The translations under genes were made by a program, and so were the position numbers. From Thioploca ingrica (GTDB lineage: Bacteria; Pseudomonadota; Gammaproteobacteria; Beggiatoales; Beggiatoaceae), in NCBI GenBank assembly GCA_000828835.1, contig AP014633.1:4402001-4466000 (forward strand): a stretch of 64,000 bases of DNA. Reading direction: 5' to 3'. Below, piece by piece: positions 17,690 through 26,964 of the stretch. The stretch's first letter is position 1. Each line of letters begins with the position of its first letter. The notes beneath the pieces were generated by a model, which saw nothing but the letters and a program-made list of their open reading frames with translations, was not told where the DNA came from and searched no databases.

Positions 17690-20600
17690 ATGTTAGTACA
17701 AGATACGGATATTCGTTTTACTCTCCGGTTGTTAAAATGTTGTCCCGGTTTTTTAATCCTACTTGGTTTTATCCTTGCCTCCGCTGCTTGGAGCGCCACT
17801 GATTGCACCAAAGTAACGCAAATTCCCCAACTTGAATGTGAAGTTCTACTGGGTCTTTATAACAGTACTAATGGGCCAAATTGGGAAAATAAGAGTGGTT
17901 GGAATAAAACCAATACGCCTTGTAGATCGACACGATTAAGTTAACCGGTCGCCATGCGGATGAATTCGCCATCGAGAAACCAGATTGTTATTACGGTACT
18001 TGGCGAAACGACAATTACACCTCGTGCACGTTGACAGCCGCATTTAATCCGACTTCAGCCGGGATTAAAGAGGTGCAACCGGTTATCACCTACACTGATC
18101 CGACTCTGCAAACGTCACCGTATCGTTGGAATGCTCAAGCTGTCAGTGAGGGAGCCGCGCAACTTAAATTGTCTGAAACTCAGCATGACTTTGGTACGCT
18201 AACGCTCGGTCATGAACTGCCGCCACCGTGGCTACTGACTTTAACTAATACCGGGAATGTTAATCTAGAATTTGATCGAATTGACATCACGAGCGATTTT
18301 AAACGGTATGACTACGGCTGTTCTATCCTCCCGCCGCAGCAAAGTTGTCGATTAACCACGTCTTTTATTCCCACCACGCCCGGGGAGAAAGCGGGACAAT
18401 TAACCCTCATTTATGAAAATACGACCACCACGATTCCCTTATCTGCCAACGTCACTGGACCAGCGGATTGTTCGCCAGACCAAGTGACCATCGAAACGAC
18501 TGGGAATGCCGCTCTGTGGAATAAAGCCGCTACCTGGCATCGTCTCAATCTCGGAGCGGAGCAACCGACTGCTAGCGATGTGGTGCGAATTAATCCCGGG
18601 CATGTCGTAATCGGCTCGCCGCTGATTCAAGTTAAAGCCTTGTGTATTGAAACTGGAGCGGTGTTAGTCAGTCAGGACGATCAAGGCACAGCTTTATCCA
18701 TTCAAGCCACCGATTATTTTCAAAATCTTGGTCACGTATTCGGCTTACCCGGTCAAAAACAGCACGAGTGAAACTTGTACCGAACCGAATTCAATTGGCA
18801 CCCCCTGGCTGTGCTATGCCTGGCGCCAGCGTGATAATCAAAGTCGGTTCCCAATTCAGTCAATTCAGTAAACGTGACGACTGGTGGTGGGAAGGTGATG
18901 GCGGTCCACTTCTCAATACTGGCGAAATTAAAGGCGGTCGTGGCGGTGACGGTCGCTATTACGCGGCAGCGGGTGGTGATGCCTTAGCGTTAGGTCGTAA
19001 CACCACTAACCAAGGCTTAATTCAAGCCGGTGACGGTGGCGATTTAACCAGCACCAACGCAGGGCAAGCCGGACGCGGTGGTGTCACCCAAATTTGGGGT
19101 AAACTTGGTGGTCCCGGTTACCTTTACAATCAACACGGTGCTCAAGCGCTCGCCGAAAATGGTGGTCATTGTCAGCCCAATGTCGCCTCACAAGTTGGCG
19201 GTCATGGCGGGAATCTTTGGTTAGTCTCCCTCCCCGATGTTTATCTGAGTAATGGGATTTATCGCGCCGGTCAAGGTGGTGAGCACTGTCAAAATGCGGC
19301 TGGCGATGGTGAAGTGATCATTGAACCCAACATCATTGACATCTCTGGCGCCAAAACGCGAGTCAGTGGTGGAAATATCACGATTTTTGGCGGAGCAAAT
19401 TGGATCTTAGATCTGCGCAATACCGCTGAGCTAATCCTTGATGCCACTGGCGATATTACCTTAGCTACCGGTGAAGGTGGAATCATTGACTTACGCGGTA
19501 ACCAAACGACCTTACTTAAAGCCCAAGGACAGGTGAATTTATTCTCAGACACCATTCTCGTTGATGACGGCTTCACTTTTAAAGATTTAATTGCAGCTAA
19601 ACAAATTGTCGTTGGTCCATCCCAGTTACTGCGTGATGTCTCCCTGACTGCGCCTCGGCACGTCCTTGGACAACCGCAAACGAATTTAGCGTTGAATTTT
19701 ACCTTGACTAACAACGGTCCTCAAGCGGAAACTTACACGCTCGCTCTCCACGACCCGGCGCAATGGACATCGCTGTTGCTCAGTTCCACGCTAACCGTAG
19801 CAGAATTAACCAGTGTGACCGTAAGCGTGCCGGTGATTTTACCCGCTACCAGTGACATCACCAATACGGTCACGTTGACCGCGACTTCCCAAGCGGATCC
19901 CATCGTAACTGCGAGCGCCCAGGTAGCTATCATCGTAATAACTCAACCTCCGCTAATCGATTTGGCAACTCTCAATACTTTTTTAACTAGCCAACAACTG
20001 CCAACAGTGTCAAGTCTGCTGGTGGCAGAACCCGCAGCGGTGGTTGACGAACCGCTTGCCGAAGCCAATGACCCAGTAATTCCAGCTACAGCGGCTGAGA
20101 TTGAACTAAGATTGGCTGAAAATCCCCAACCCAGTGCAACTGCAAATAACACCAGTGAAACCATTGAGGAAAGTGATGCGATGGTTAACCCTACAGTTGA
20201 CGCGGTGGCGATAACAGATAACTTCCCAGTCAATCTCAACCCAATATCTCAGCTTGCACCAACAGTCGTTACCGTTGCGGAACCCGACGATTCCCCACAG
20301 TGTCCTTTAAACACCAACTTAATTGATTGGCCTTGCCACAATGAGGGTCAAATTCTCCGGGACGTGACTTTAGGTAGCCATGCGAGCATCAGCGGCGGTT
20401 CAGTCGCTGGCACGATTGACAACCAAGGCTGGCTATCTCAGATCGAGGTGGAGAGCGGTGCCAACATCAAAGGCGGTACTTTAGCCGGCGTTATTGAAAA
20501 CCACAGTTCAATCGATGGAACCCTGACCAACATTTTCCTCGCCGATGAGAGCACCTTAATCGGTGGTGCGGTGAGCGGTCATATCAACGGTCATTGTGAA

Positions 20601-21241
20601 AATCCGGCTCGACTCGAACAAGTGCTGATCAAATCGCCAAGTGACTTAAATTGCTTAATTCTAGGTGAAGGTGTCCAACTCAGTGATAACGTGAAATTCC
20701 AGGCGGTACAAATCGTCGCTTCTCCACCCGTTACACCAAGCAGTCAAGCTGAAATTCTGTTACCGGCTTTAGAAACCGTCGCCCTTGATGAGCAAGCGCA
20801 ACCGCACACCACGTCGGCATTAATCGCCGGGGTATCTCGGTGAATGAGCAAGCTTTTCAAGCCGTAGCCACCGTAACCCCGGCCGATTGGGTAACGGTAT
20901 CCGGTCAGATTTTGACTGATCCAGCGCATTGGAATCAACCGGCGGAGATTATTGTCTATGGTCGTTATCAAGCGGATCATTCCGCCCCGGTAGGTTTTAT
21001 GTTAGTCAAAGACCAAGCGAATGGTAAATCCCAAGTTCAACCTTGGAACGGTGAATTAGCGCAACTCGTGGCTTTTGAGACCGTGACCACTCTGGCGAAA
21101 AAGCATTGGATACCAATCTATGAAGATTTCTTAAAATTAGCGGCGGGTCAGTTAGAGCTATTCTTCGGTTATCGCGTGAGCAATGCGGCCAGTGAGCGGT
21201 TGTTGGTTCAGAATCAGCACCGGATTGAAATCGCGAATTGA
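17690..21241 (+). pseudogene. Large secreted surface protein broken by frameshifts
   Basis: Four consecutive frames read as one protein of roughly 1180 residues. (1) From 17690 (GAGGAG 8 nt upstream) to about 17925: signal peptide and CEVLLGLYNSTNGPNWENKS, the usual start of an LRR-type domain. (2) About 17926-18771: ASPM/choice-of-anchor-like Ig strands (AAFNPTSAGIKEVQPVITYT, CRLTTSFIPTTPGEKAGQLT). (3) About 18756-20843: Gly-rich GGRGGDG and AGDGGDL repeats, then beta-solenoid-like repeats. (4) 20840-21241: C-terminal domain with DWVTVSGQILTDPAHWNQP. At the last junction, removing two bases (CG near 20838) restores GVSVNEQ. The frameshifts may be true decay or assembly indels. Confidence 0.7.
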
Positions 21242-21294
21242 TTTTACGCAAAGCTAGTGTAGGATCAATGCTATTAAGTTAAGCTAGATTAAGT

Positions 21295-21360
21295 CGGGTG
21301 CGTTCTACGCACCGTCTTGATTTAATTTGGTTTCCCAACCGGTGCGTGGGACGCACCCTA
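21295..21360. repeat. Palindrome GGGTGCGTTCTACGCACC / GGTGCGTGGGACGCACCC
   Basis: 66-bp imperfect inverted repeat between the broken surface gene and the kinase gene. GGTGCG(T) palindromes of this kind also occur at 32568-32604 (GTAGGGTGC ... GCACCCTAC). Dispersed repeat, no coding content. Confidence 0.7.
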
Positions 21361-21489
21361 CCCTAACTGATGCCTAACAAACCCTACTTACTCGCGACCA
21401 ATTGTCATGAATTTTGCTTATCATGAACGACAATTCATTAATAAAATCAAAAAAAATTCTATTCCTTTTGCCAGTAACCAGGTATCATC

Positions 21490-23556
21490 ATGCACAATAA
21501 CCGCCTAGCGAAACGGATTATGCTCAGAAACCGCCTCGCAAAACGAGTTACCCTCAAAACCAAGACGTCGCTTATTATGGTTGCGACTACGTTGACTTTG
21601 CTTATTATCATGTATATTCCGGTACGCATCTATTTTTTGCAGATATTTGCAGATATTGAAGTACAGCGAGGCGAGATAAATGTTCAACGTGCACTCAATG
21701 CCATGCCAAACGATCTCTTGGATAGATTGAACCGTAGTACAACTGACTGGTCAGCCTGGGATGATTCTTATCTGTTTATCCAAGGTCTCCATCCGGATTT
21801 TGTTGAGTCAAACCTGGTGTCGGATAGGACATTTATCAACTTGGGGTTGAACTTCATTTTGTTCTTCGACGCTTCTGGGAAGATAGTTTTTGAGAGGGCA
21901 CTTGCACCTATCACCAATGAAGAGATGCCCATTCCGGATGGTTTTCGAGACCATATCCGCCCCGATAGTTTGTTACTCCATCATTCGACCACCCAAAGTA
22001 GTCAGCGTGGAATCATTCTCATCCCCGAGCCGGTGTTGGTGGTCTCGCGACCCATTGTCACGAATGAGGAGAAAGGCCCCATTCGTGGTACGCTCATTTT
22101 TGGTCGATTCTTGAGCTCAGCCGTCATGCACCAGATCTCTGAGAAGGTGCGCTTGCCAGTAGATATCTATGCTTTTGACGATCCGGAAGCTCCATTGGAT
22201 ATTCAGCAAGTACGATCGAGGCTCACTACAACGGCTATCCTCGTTCAACCGCTGGGAGACGAAACGACTGCGGGGTATACACTGCTCCGAGACGTGTATG
22301 ATCATCCAGCACTGGTGATGCGTATCACTACACCGCGAAATATCTATCTCCAAGGAAGTAAGACGGTACTCTACATCGGTATAGCACTGGTCATCGCCGG
22401 AGTGATCTTCGGTCACGTGACCATGATTCTCCTCGATCGTATCGTCCTGCTGCGAATTGCACGTCTGGGTCGTGACATTAGTCATATCTATGAAAGTGGA
22501 AACTCTTCAGATCGGGTTTCAGTGCGCGGCAATGATGAAATCTCAGATTTGGTGGCCATCACGAATACGATGTTGGAAACGATTGAGCACCGAAACATCG
22601 AACTGGCCAAAGCAATGGTAGTTGCTCAGGATGCCCGTCTGGCTGCTGAGGAGGCTAATCGTACCAAAAGCCAGTTTCTTGCCAACATGAGCCATGAATT
22701 ACGCACTCCCTTAAATGCCATCATTGGCTATAGCGAGATGCTTCAGGAGGAAGTTGAGGATCTTGGGTATGAGGACATTACGCCAGACCTTAATAAGATA
22801 CAAACCGCTGGTCAATATCTGCTGTCGCTTATTAACGATATTCTTGACATATCCAAAATTGAGGCTGGGAAGATGGAACTTTACCTTGAGACATTTGATC
22901 TGTCTGATTTGATCGACAGTGTTGTCACCACTATTCAACCGCTGGTTGATAAGAACGATAATAGACTCATGGTGCACTATGATCAAAGAGTTACCACCAT
23001 GTATTCAGATCAGACCAAAGTTCGCCAGATACTCTTTAACCTGTTGAGCAATGCCTGTAAATTCACTCAAAAGGGGACAGTGACTCTCACAGTCCAGTAC
23101 GAGACAGCTCAGATCGAACCGCCAAGAACGCCTGATCCGGAGAGAGGTCTATCCTCTCCTACAATGGTACATCATGATGGTATGTCAATACCTACTTCTG
23201 ATCGTCCGCTCTGGGTGATCTTTCAAGTCAGTGATACCGGTATTGGAATGTCTCCAGAACAGTTGCAGCGCCTCTTCAAAGCCTTCTCTCAGGCTGATGC
23301 TTCCACAACGCGAAAGTATGGTGGAACTGGACTGGGATTAGTGATAAGTCAACGTTTTTGCTATATGATGGGTGGGAATATCCAGGTTGAGAGTGCCAGT
23401 GGTCAGGGCACCACCTTTACCGTTTACCTTCCGGTTTATGTGCAAGAAGATACACCTGAACCGGAAGGGGTACGTATCAAGGGACAAGGGGACACACTGC
23501 AATCAATCCAAGACCATTGTCTTGCGATTCCAGTGTTGTCAGGCAGTCATGGTTGA
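21490..23556 (+). CDS. Membrane sensor histidine kinase with CHASE4-like sensor
   Basis: 688 residues. A first membrane segment (about 27-50), a periplasmic CHASE4-type sensor (about 55-290, with RLNRSTTDWSAWDDSYLFI), a second membrane segment (about 297-320) and HAMP (320-375). HisKA follows with the phospho-acceptor His in NMSHELRTPLNAIIGYSEML (about 400), then HATPase: FNLLSNACKFT (N box), VSDTGIGMSP (G1) and KYGGTGLGL (G2). No receiver domain or adjacent regulator gene, so the partner is unknown. The N terminus carries a duplicated NRLAKR block (RNRLAKRVTLK), which suggests a small tandem duplication at the start. Confidence 0.93.
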   Translation: MHNNRLAKRIMLRNRLAKRVTLKTKTSLIMVATTLTLLIIMYIPVRIYFLQIFADIEVQRGEINVQRALNAMPNDLLDRLNRSTTDWSAWDDSYLFIQGLHPDFVESNLVSDRTFINLGLNFILFFDASGKIVFERALAPITNEEMPIPDGFRDHIRPDSLLLHHSTTQSSQRGIILIPEPVLVVSRPIVTNEEKGPIRGTLIFGRFLSSAVMHQISEKVRLPVDIYAFDDPEAPLDIQQVRSRLTTTAILVQPLGDETTAGYTLLRDVYDHPALVMRITTPRNIYLQGSKTVLYIGIALVIAGVIFGHVTMILLDRIVLLRIARLGRDISHIYESGNSSDRVSVRGNDEISDLVAITNTMLETIEHRNIELAKAMVVAQDARLAAEEANRTKSQFLANMSHELRTPLNAIIGYSEMLQEEVEDLGYEDITPDLNKIQTAGQYLLSLINDILDISKIEAGKMELYLETFDLSDLIDSVVTTIQPLVDKNDNRLMVHYDQRVTTMYSDQTKVRQILFNLLSNACKFTQKGTVTLTVQYETAQIEPPRTPDPERGLSSPTMVHHDGMSIPTSDRPLWVIFQVSDTGIGMSPEQLQRLFKAFSQADASTTRKYGGTGLGLVISQRFCYMMGGNIQVESASGQGTTFTVYLPVYVQEDTPEPEGVRIKGQGDTLQSIQDHCLAIPVLSGSHG

Positions 23557-23648
23557 ATTGCGGGGAAATCTACATCTGGAGGCAAGCTATCAGCTAGGTA
23601 GGATGGGCAAATGGGCAATAGTTGATGCACAGTTACCCACCATATCAT

Positions 23649-24974
23649 TTAGGCAAGGCATACTACAAACCTTGCAAGTGCTCCTATCTTACACCATGGC
23701 CTTTTCCACCATTTCAAACTATTGCATCCATTCCAACTGGCGATGAATTGGTTATAGCATTGGTAGGCTTGGGGAATGGCATGTAATATACAATTCATAC
23801 ATGCTGAAGTGACTCCCCCCCAACAGAGAGGCACACAAGGTGCAGCAACTCTAGCTTCTGCTTTTGGAACAAATACGTCGAAGAGATTTCCTATAAAATG
23901 GTTCAATAGCGAAGATTGAGGAGAAAGAGAACTCTGGGCAGGACAACTCTCATTTGTAAAATCAATAGGTTGAATGGGAAGTTTTTGTATTGCTTGAGCA
24001 CGATCAACACTGAGTATTTTTGCTGCTGCATGGGCTCTTAGTCCTTCTTCTCCCAAAAAATCTCGCACTTCTTGGTCAGGCATCAGGTCTATAAACTCCT
24101 TAGTCAATAAGATTTCTCCTTTTTGAAGTTGACTTCCTAGCGTATAGTCCGTCAATGATTCTACTAACTGCATTTCTCCTGAAATATTGGTCATGATGTT
24201 TTCGAAAGCCAACATCGCATTGACATCTGATGAAGCAATGGCCAGAGCTATCATTGCTTGGGAACTTAAATTAGTCCCTAATTCTTCAACGGATTTATCC
24301 AAGGCTTCCATCTCTGGAGTACCTATTTGCTTTTTTTCATTCATCCCCGTCAAAAGAGCCATAACCTTGGAAGTCAAGGATTTCAATTTATCCAAATCTA
24401 TCGTTTTTTCCAACACTTCACTTGGATTATCTGAGGAAGCTAATTCTAATCCTCGTTCAGAATTAAATGCCAACACCCCCGTAGAAGTTTCTTGGAGTTT
24501 CATTTTAAACCATTGTCCTTGATAGAGGAGCTTAGGGATAGAGATGAAATAAATATTGTCTTTCATGCTCAAATCAACATAACAATCTTTTGAAGCTGAA
24601 GCGGGAGCGTCCTCAAGAAACTCAATCTGCATCGTTTGGAAGTTCCATGACATGTTGTTGGTCTCCGTCGGTAAGAATTCCCCGGCAAGCTCTGCACGCA
24701 AATACCACACTTTTGGGGAATCAGAAAATGTCAATACCGGAATAGACAACTTCAAATCGGTTGATAGCGTGGGAAAACAATTAACCCTTGGGGTTATCAT
24801 CGTATCAGACAAAATTTCCTTAGCCTGATGATCTTCTCCAAAGAGAGACAGAGCATCTAATGGAGTCATGGACGATTCTAAGGAGATTGCCAGAGTGGGG
24901 TTCGAGAAGAGTAACATCGCAGTGATGAATCCAACGAAGGAAATATCACGAAGAGAAAATTTTAAAAATTTCAT
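23649..24974 (-). CDS. Secreted protein of unknown function with Cys/Trp-rich C terminus
   Basis: About 441 residues from MKFLKFSLRDI, chosen because AGAGGA lies 6 nt upstream and a signal peptide follows (FVGFITAMLLFSNPTLA). The frame is open a further 23 codons upstream but without a ribosome site. The middle is helical (PEMEALDKSVEELGTNLSSQ; AMLAFENIMTNISGEM). The last 60 residues are distinct: about eight Cys with Trp and Pro (CVPLCWGGVTSACMNCILH, WWKRPWCKIGALARFVVCLA), likely disulfide-rich or membrane-active. I recognise no family. Ten bases separate it from the upstream 87-residue secreted gene, so they form an operon. Confidence 0.65.
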   Translation of the reverse strand: MKFLKFSLRDISFVGFITAMLLFSNPTLAISLESSMTPLDALSLFGEDHQAKEILSDTMITPRVNCFPTLSTDLKLSIPVLTFSDSPKVWYLRAELAGEFLPTETNNMSWNFQTMQIEFLEDAPASASKDCYVDLSMKDNIYFISIPKLLYQGQWFKMKLQETSTGVLAFNSERGLELASSDNPSEVLEKTIDLDKLKSLTSKVMALLTGMNEKKQIGTPEMEALDKSVEELGTNLSSQAMIALAIASSDVNAMLAFENIMTNISGEMQLVESLTDYTLGSQLQKGEILLTKEFIDLMPDQEVRDFLGEEGLRAHAAAKILSVDRAQAIQKLPIQPIDFTNESCPAQSSLSPQSSLLNHFIGNLFDVFVPKAEARVAAPCVPLCWGGVTSACMNCILHAIPQAYQCYNQFIASWNGCNSLKWWKRPWCKIGALARFVVCLA

Positions 24975-24984
24975 TGAAAATCCT

Positions 24985-25248
24985 CTATTTAGTAATTGTT
25001 GAGCCGGGTGGCTTAGTATTCGGTCCGATTGGAGCAGAAGCAAATGAACTAAACATTCCCCAGGTAGGAAGTCCTCCGTCGTAATGATTCAGAATTGCGT
25101 GGTTACCAGATAACTCTACCGCAATATCATAGGCATTTGGCCCCAAATTTTTCAAATCTTTGTTCGTGTGTTGGCCTAACGCCGGACGTCCAGCCAATAT
25201 TGCCAAAAACAGGGCAACATAAATAAAACTGTTCTTTTTAGATAACAT
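24985..25248 (-). CDS. Small secreted protein, possibly truncated
   Basis: 87 residues with a signal peptide (FIYVALFLAILAGRPALG). The mature part has NLGPNAYDIAVELSGNHAIL then NHYDG, which resembles the start of longer extracellular proteins of myxobacteria and Beggiatoa-like genomes, where it precedes a beta-sandwich. Here it ends soon after (GPNTKPPGSTITK), so the gene may be a truncated remnant. GAGGA lies 4 nt before the ATG. Directly upstream of, and co-oriented with, the 441-residue secreted protein. Function unknown. Confidence 0.55.
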   Translation of the reverse strand: MLSKKNSFIYVALFLAILAGRPALGQHTNKDLKNLGPNAYDIAVELSGNHAILNHYDGGLPTWGMFSSFASAPIGPNTKPPGSTITK

Positions 25249-25546
25249 AGTTTCCTCATCTAAAAATAGTTGACTATAATACTAGGAAATAAGGACGCTA
25301 CTCTCTTTTTATTAGAAAGTCAACCAAAATAAATTAGGGGTGCTTCGCGTTAGCGGTGCGCACGGAAACTAGCCGACCTTGTTGTTATCATGATTTCTCC
25401 AAGTGATTCGGCGTGACCTTGAACGGTTCCAGGTATGTGCTGCGACGGCAACACGCCGATTAGTCGACAGACAACGGCTTAAGAGGTAAAATTTAATTAT
25501 AGTGGTGGCTTTTCCACGTGCGCACCCTACCCGACTTTTCAAATTC
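25249..25546. other. Intergenic, dispersed GTGCGCAC-type repeat sequence
   Basis: Contains GGGGTGCTTCGCGTTAGCGG and, about 180 bp on, CCACGTGCGCACCCTACCCG, half-sites of the GGTGCG...CGCACCC repeat family. No gene, tRNA-like fold or clear promoter could be supported. Confidence 0.4.
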
Positions 25547-26944
25547 TTATTTGGTATGTTCCATTTCTACTATCAACGCCACCACCGTTTTATCATGACT
25601 GACCGCTGAAAATCCTATCTCGGCAGTAGCAAACTTGATATTTTCAACCGCCACCAGTTTATTACTGAGCACTCGCCTCACTTTTTCTATAAAACTACCG
25701 TTAGTTTGTTCTATCTGCTGACGAATAGCTTCTATATCGAGGGCATTTTTGGAATATAAGGCACATAAAAAATCGGTTCCGTCCCCTTGCATAGCGACAT
25801 AATGGTCTTCATCAGGATAAGCCACTTCATTATTTTGATAGATGAGTGCCGGACTAATCCCAGGCTGATAGGGAAAAATAGGAGTGGTTTTACCCGTGCT
25901 TGGATCATAACCAAACGCATAGACATAAGCGGGCTCCTGGTTAGAAATATAGAGTCGGAATCGCGTTCCGGATGGATATAACCGCTGTATTTTATAGGTT
26001 TGTCTAACTAATGCGGCTGGCATTTCACCACTAGCTGCCAGTACCAATCGCAGTTTTCCCGATAAATCTGGTGTATTCGACGATGGTTTTTTGAACTGGC
26101 CTATCAATTCAAAAGCATAGGGGGTAAACTGAGCAAAATCTTGATATTTAATCCAAATATAACCCTCATTTCCCCAATCGATTCCCCAACTATTTTGAAG
26201 CTCAACAGCACCACCATAGCGATTATCATCATAACCAATGACCGTCATGGCATGCCCACTATAATTTTCCTTTGGGCTTTCAGATGGTTGCCATAATTCC
26301 TCATCGGGTTCATCAAACGAATCGGGTATATTCATGCCTATCACGACGGGCTTACCTTCAGCTAAACTTTTTTTGACCGTTTTGATTTTGAGGTTGTTGG
26401 GATCGGTTAGCTTAAAAATTCGATGGTAACCTTTAATTCTAAAGGGAGAAGCCTGGGTATAAACTCTAGTTGGAATCGTTTCTGGACAGGATTTATTAAA
26501 ATAGCTGTATTTGGGCACACCCTGCTGTACCATGATGTCAAGTGCATCGCTAATAGAAGAACCTCGAGAACAAGCAAAGTCATCATCTGCTTTGATCAAG
26601 TTGTAAATAAAACCTGGGGCAAACGCATTTTGAGTAATTATAGACTTTTCTGTCCACCCATTTTGTTGAGCTTCCAAAATAGTGCGAGCGGCATAAGCAG
26701 TTGCCCAACCGACGCAGGTGCGGTATTCTCCCTGACTTTTAGGAAGTGGACTATATTTTTTCAGTGAAGCTTGAGCCGGCAGATGGTCGTACAACCCGCG
26801 TGTCAAAGTCGCTTGCAAGGGAATTTGGTTGTAAACGGTATCATTGAAAATTAAGCCAGTGCTATGTTGTTTTTCCGCAGCGGCATTGATACTCAAAATA
26901 GTCAGAATGAGGATAATAAAGCGAATAAGTGGTAGTTTCATCAT
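25547..26944 (-). CDS. Secreted papain-like (C1A) cysteine peptidase with C-terminal DUF4384-like domain
   Basis: 465 residues. Signal peptide (about 1-23). The catalytic Cys lies in EYRTCVGWATAYAAR (about 78, with Trp near as in papain), His in SGHAMTVIGYDD (about 232) and Asn in ELQNSWGIDWGNEGYIWI (about 250). After about residue 295 a second domain shows SGTRFRLYISNQEPAYVYAF and FPYQPGISPAL, a DUF4384-like module often attached to bacterial caspase-like or kinase proteins. It follows the caspase-like gene by 20 bp on the same strand, so the two proteases are made together. Probably periplasmic or surface. Confidence 0.88.
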   Translation of the reverse strand: MMKLPLIRFIILILTILSINAAAEKQHSTGLIFNDTVYNQIPLQATLTRGLYDHLPAQASLKKYSPLPKSQGEYRTCVGWATAYAARTILEAQQNGWTEKSIITQNAFAPGFIYNLIKADDDFACSRGSSISDALDIMVQQGVPKYSYFNKSCPETIPTRVYTQASPFRIKGYHRIFKLTDPNNLKIKTVKKSLAEGKPVVIGMNIPDSFDEPDEELWQPSESPKENYSGHAMTVIGYDDNRYGGAVELQNSWGIDWGNEGYIWIKYQDFAQFTPYAFELIGQFKKPSSNTPDLSGKLRLVLAASGEMPAALVRQTYKIQRLYPSGTRFRLYISNQEPAYVYAFGYDPSTGKTTPIFPYQPGISPALIYQNNEVAYPDEDHYVAMQGDGTDFLCALYSKNALDIEAIRQQIEQTNGSFIEKVRRVLSNKLVAVENIKFATAEIGFSAVSHDKTVVALIVEMEHTK

Positions 26945-26964
26945 GATTTTTGCTGCGCCTTGCT

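Noticed and set aside
18439..20239. Minus-strand ORFs inside the broken surface protein
   Set aside because: Open frames opposite repetitive coding sequence; composition (Val/Ser-rich) is typical of antisense frames.
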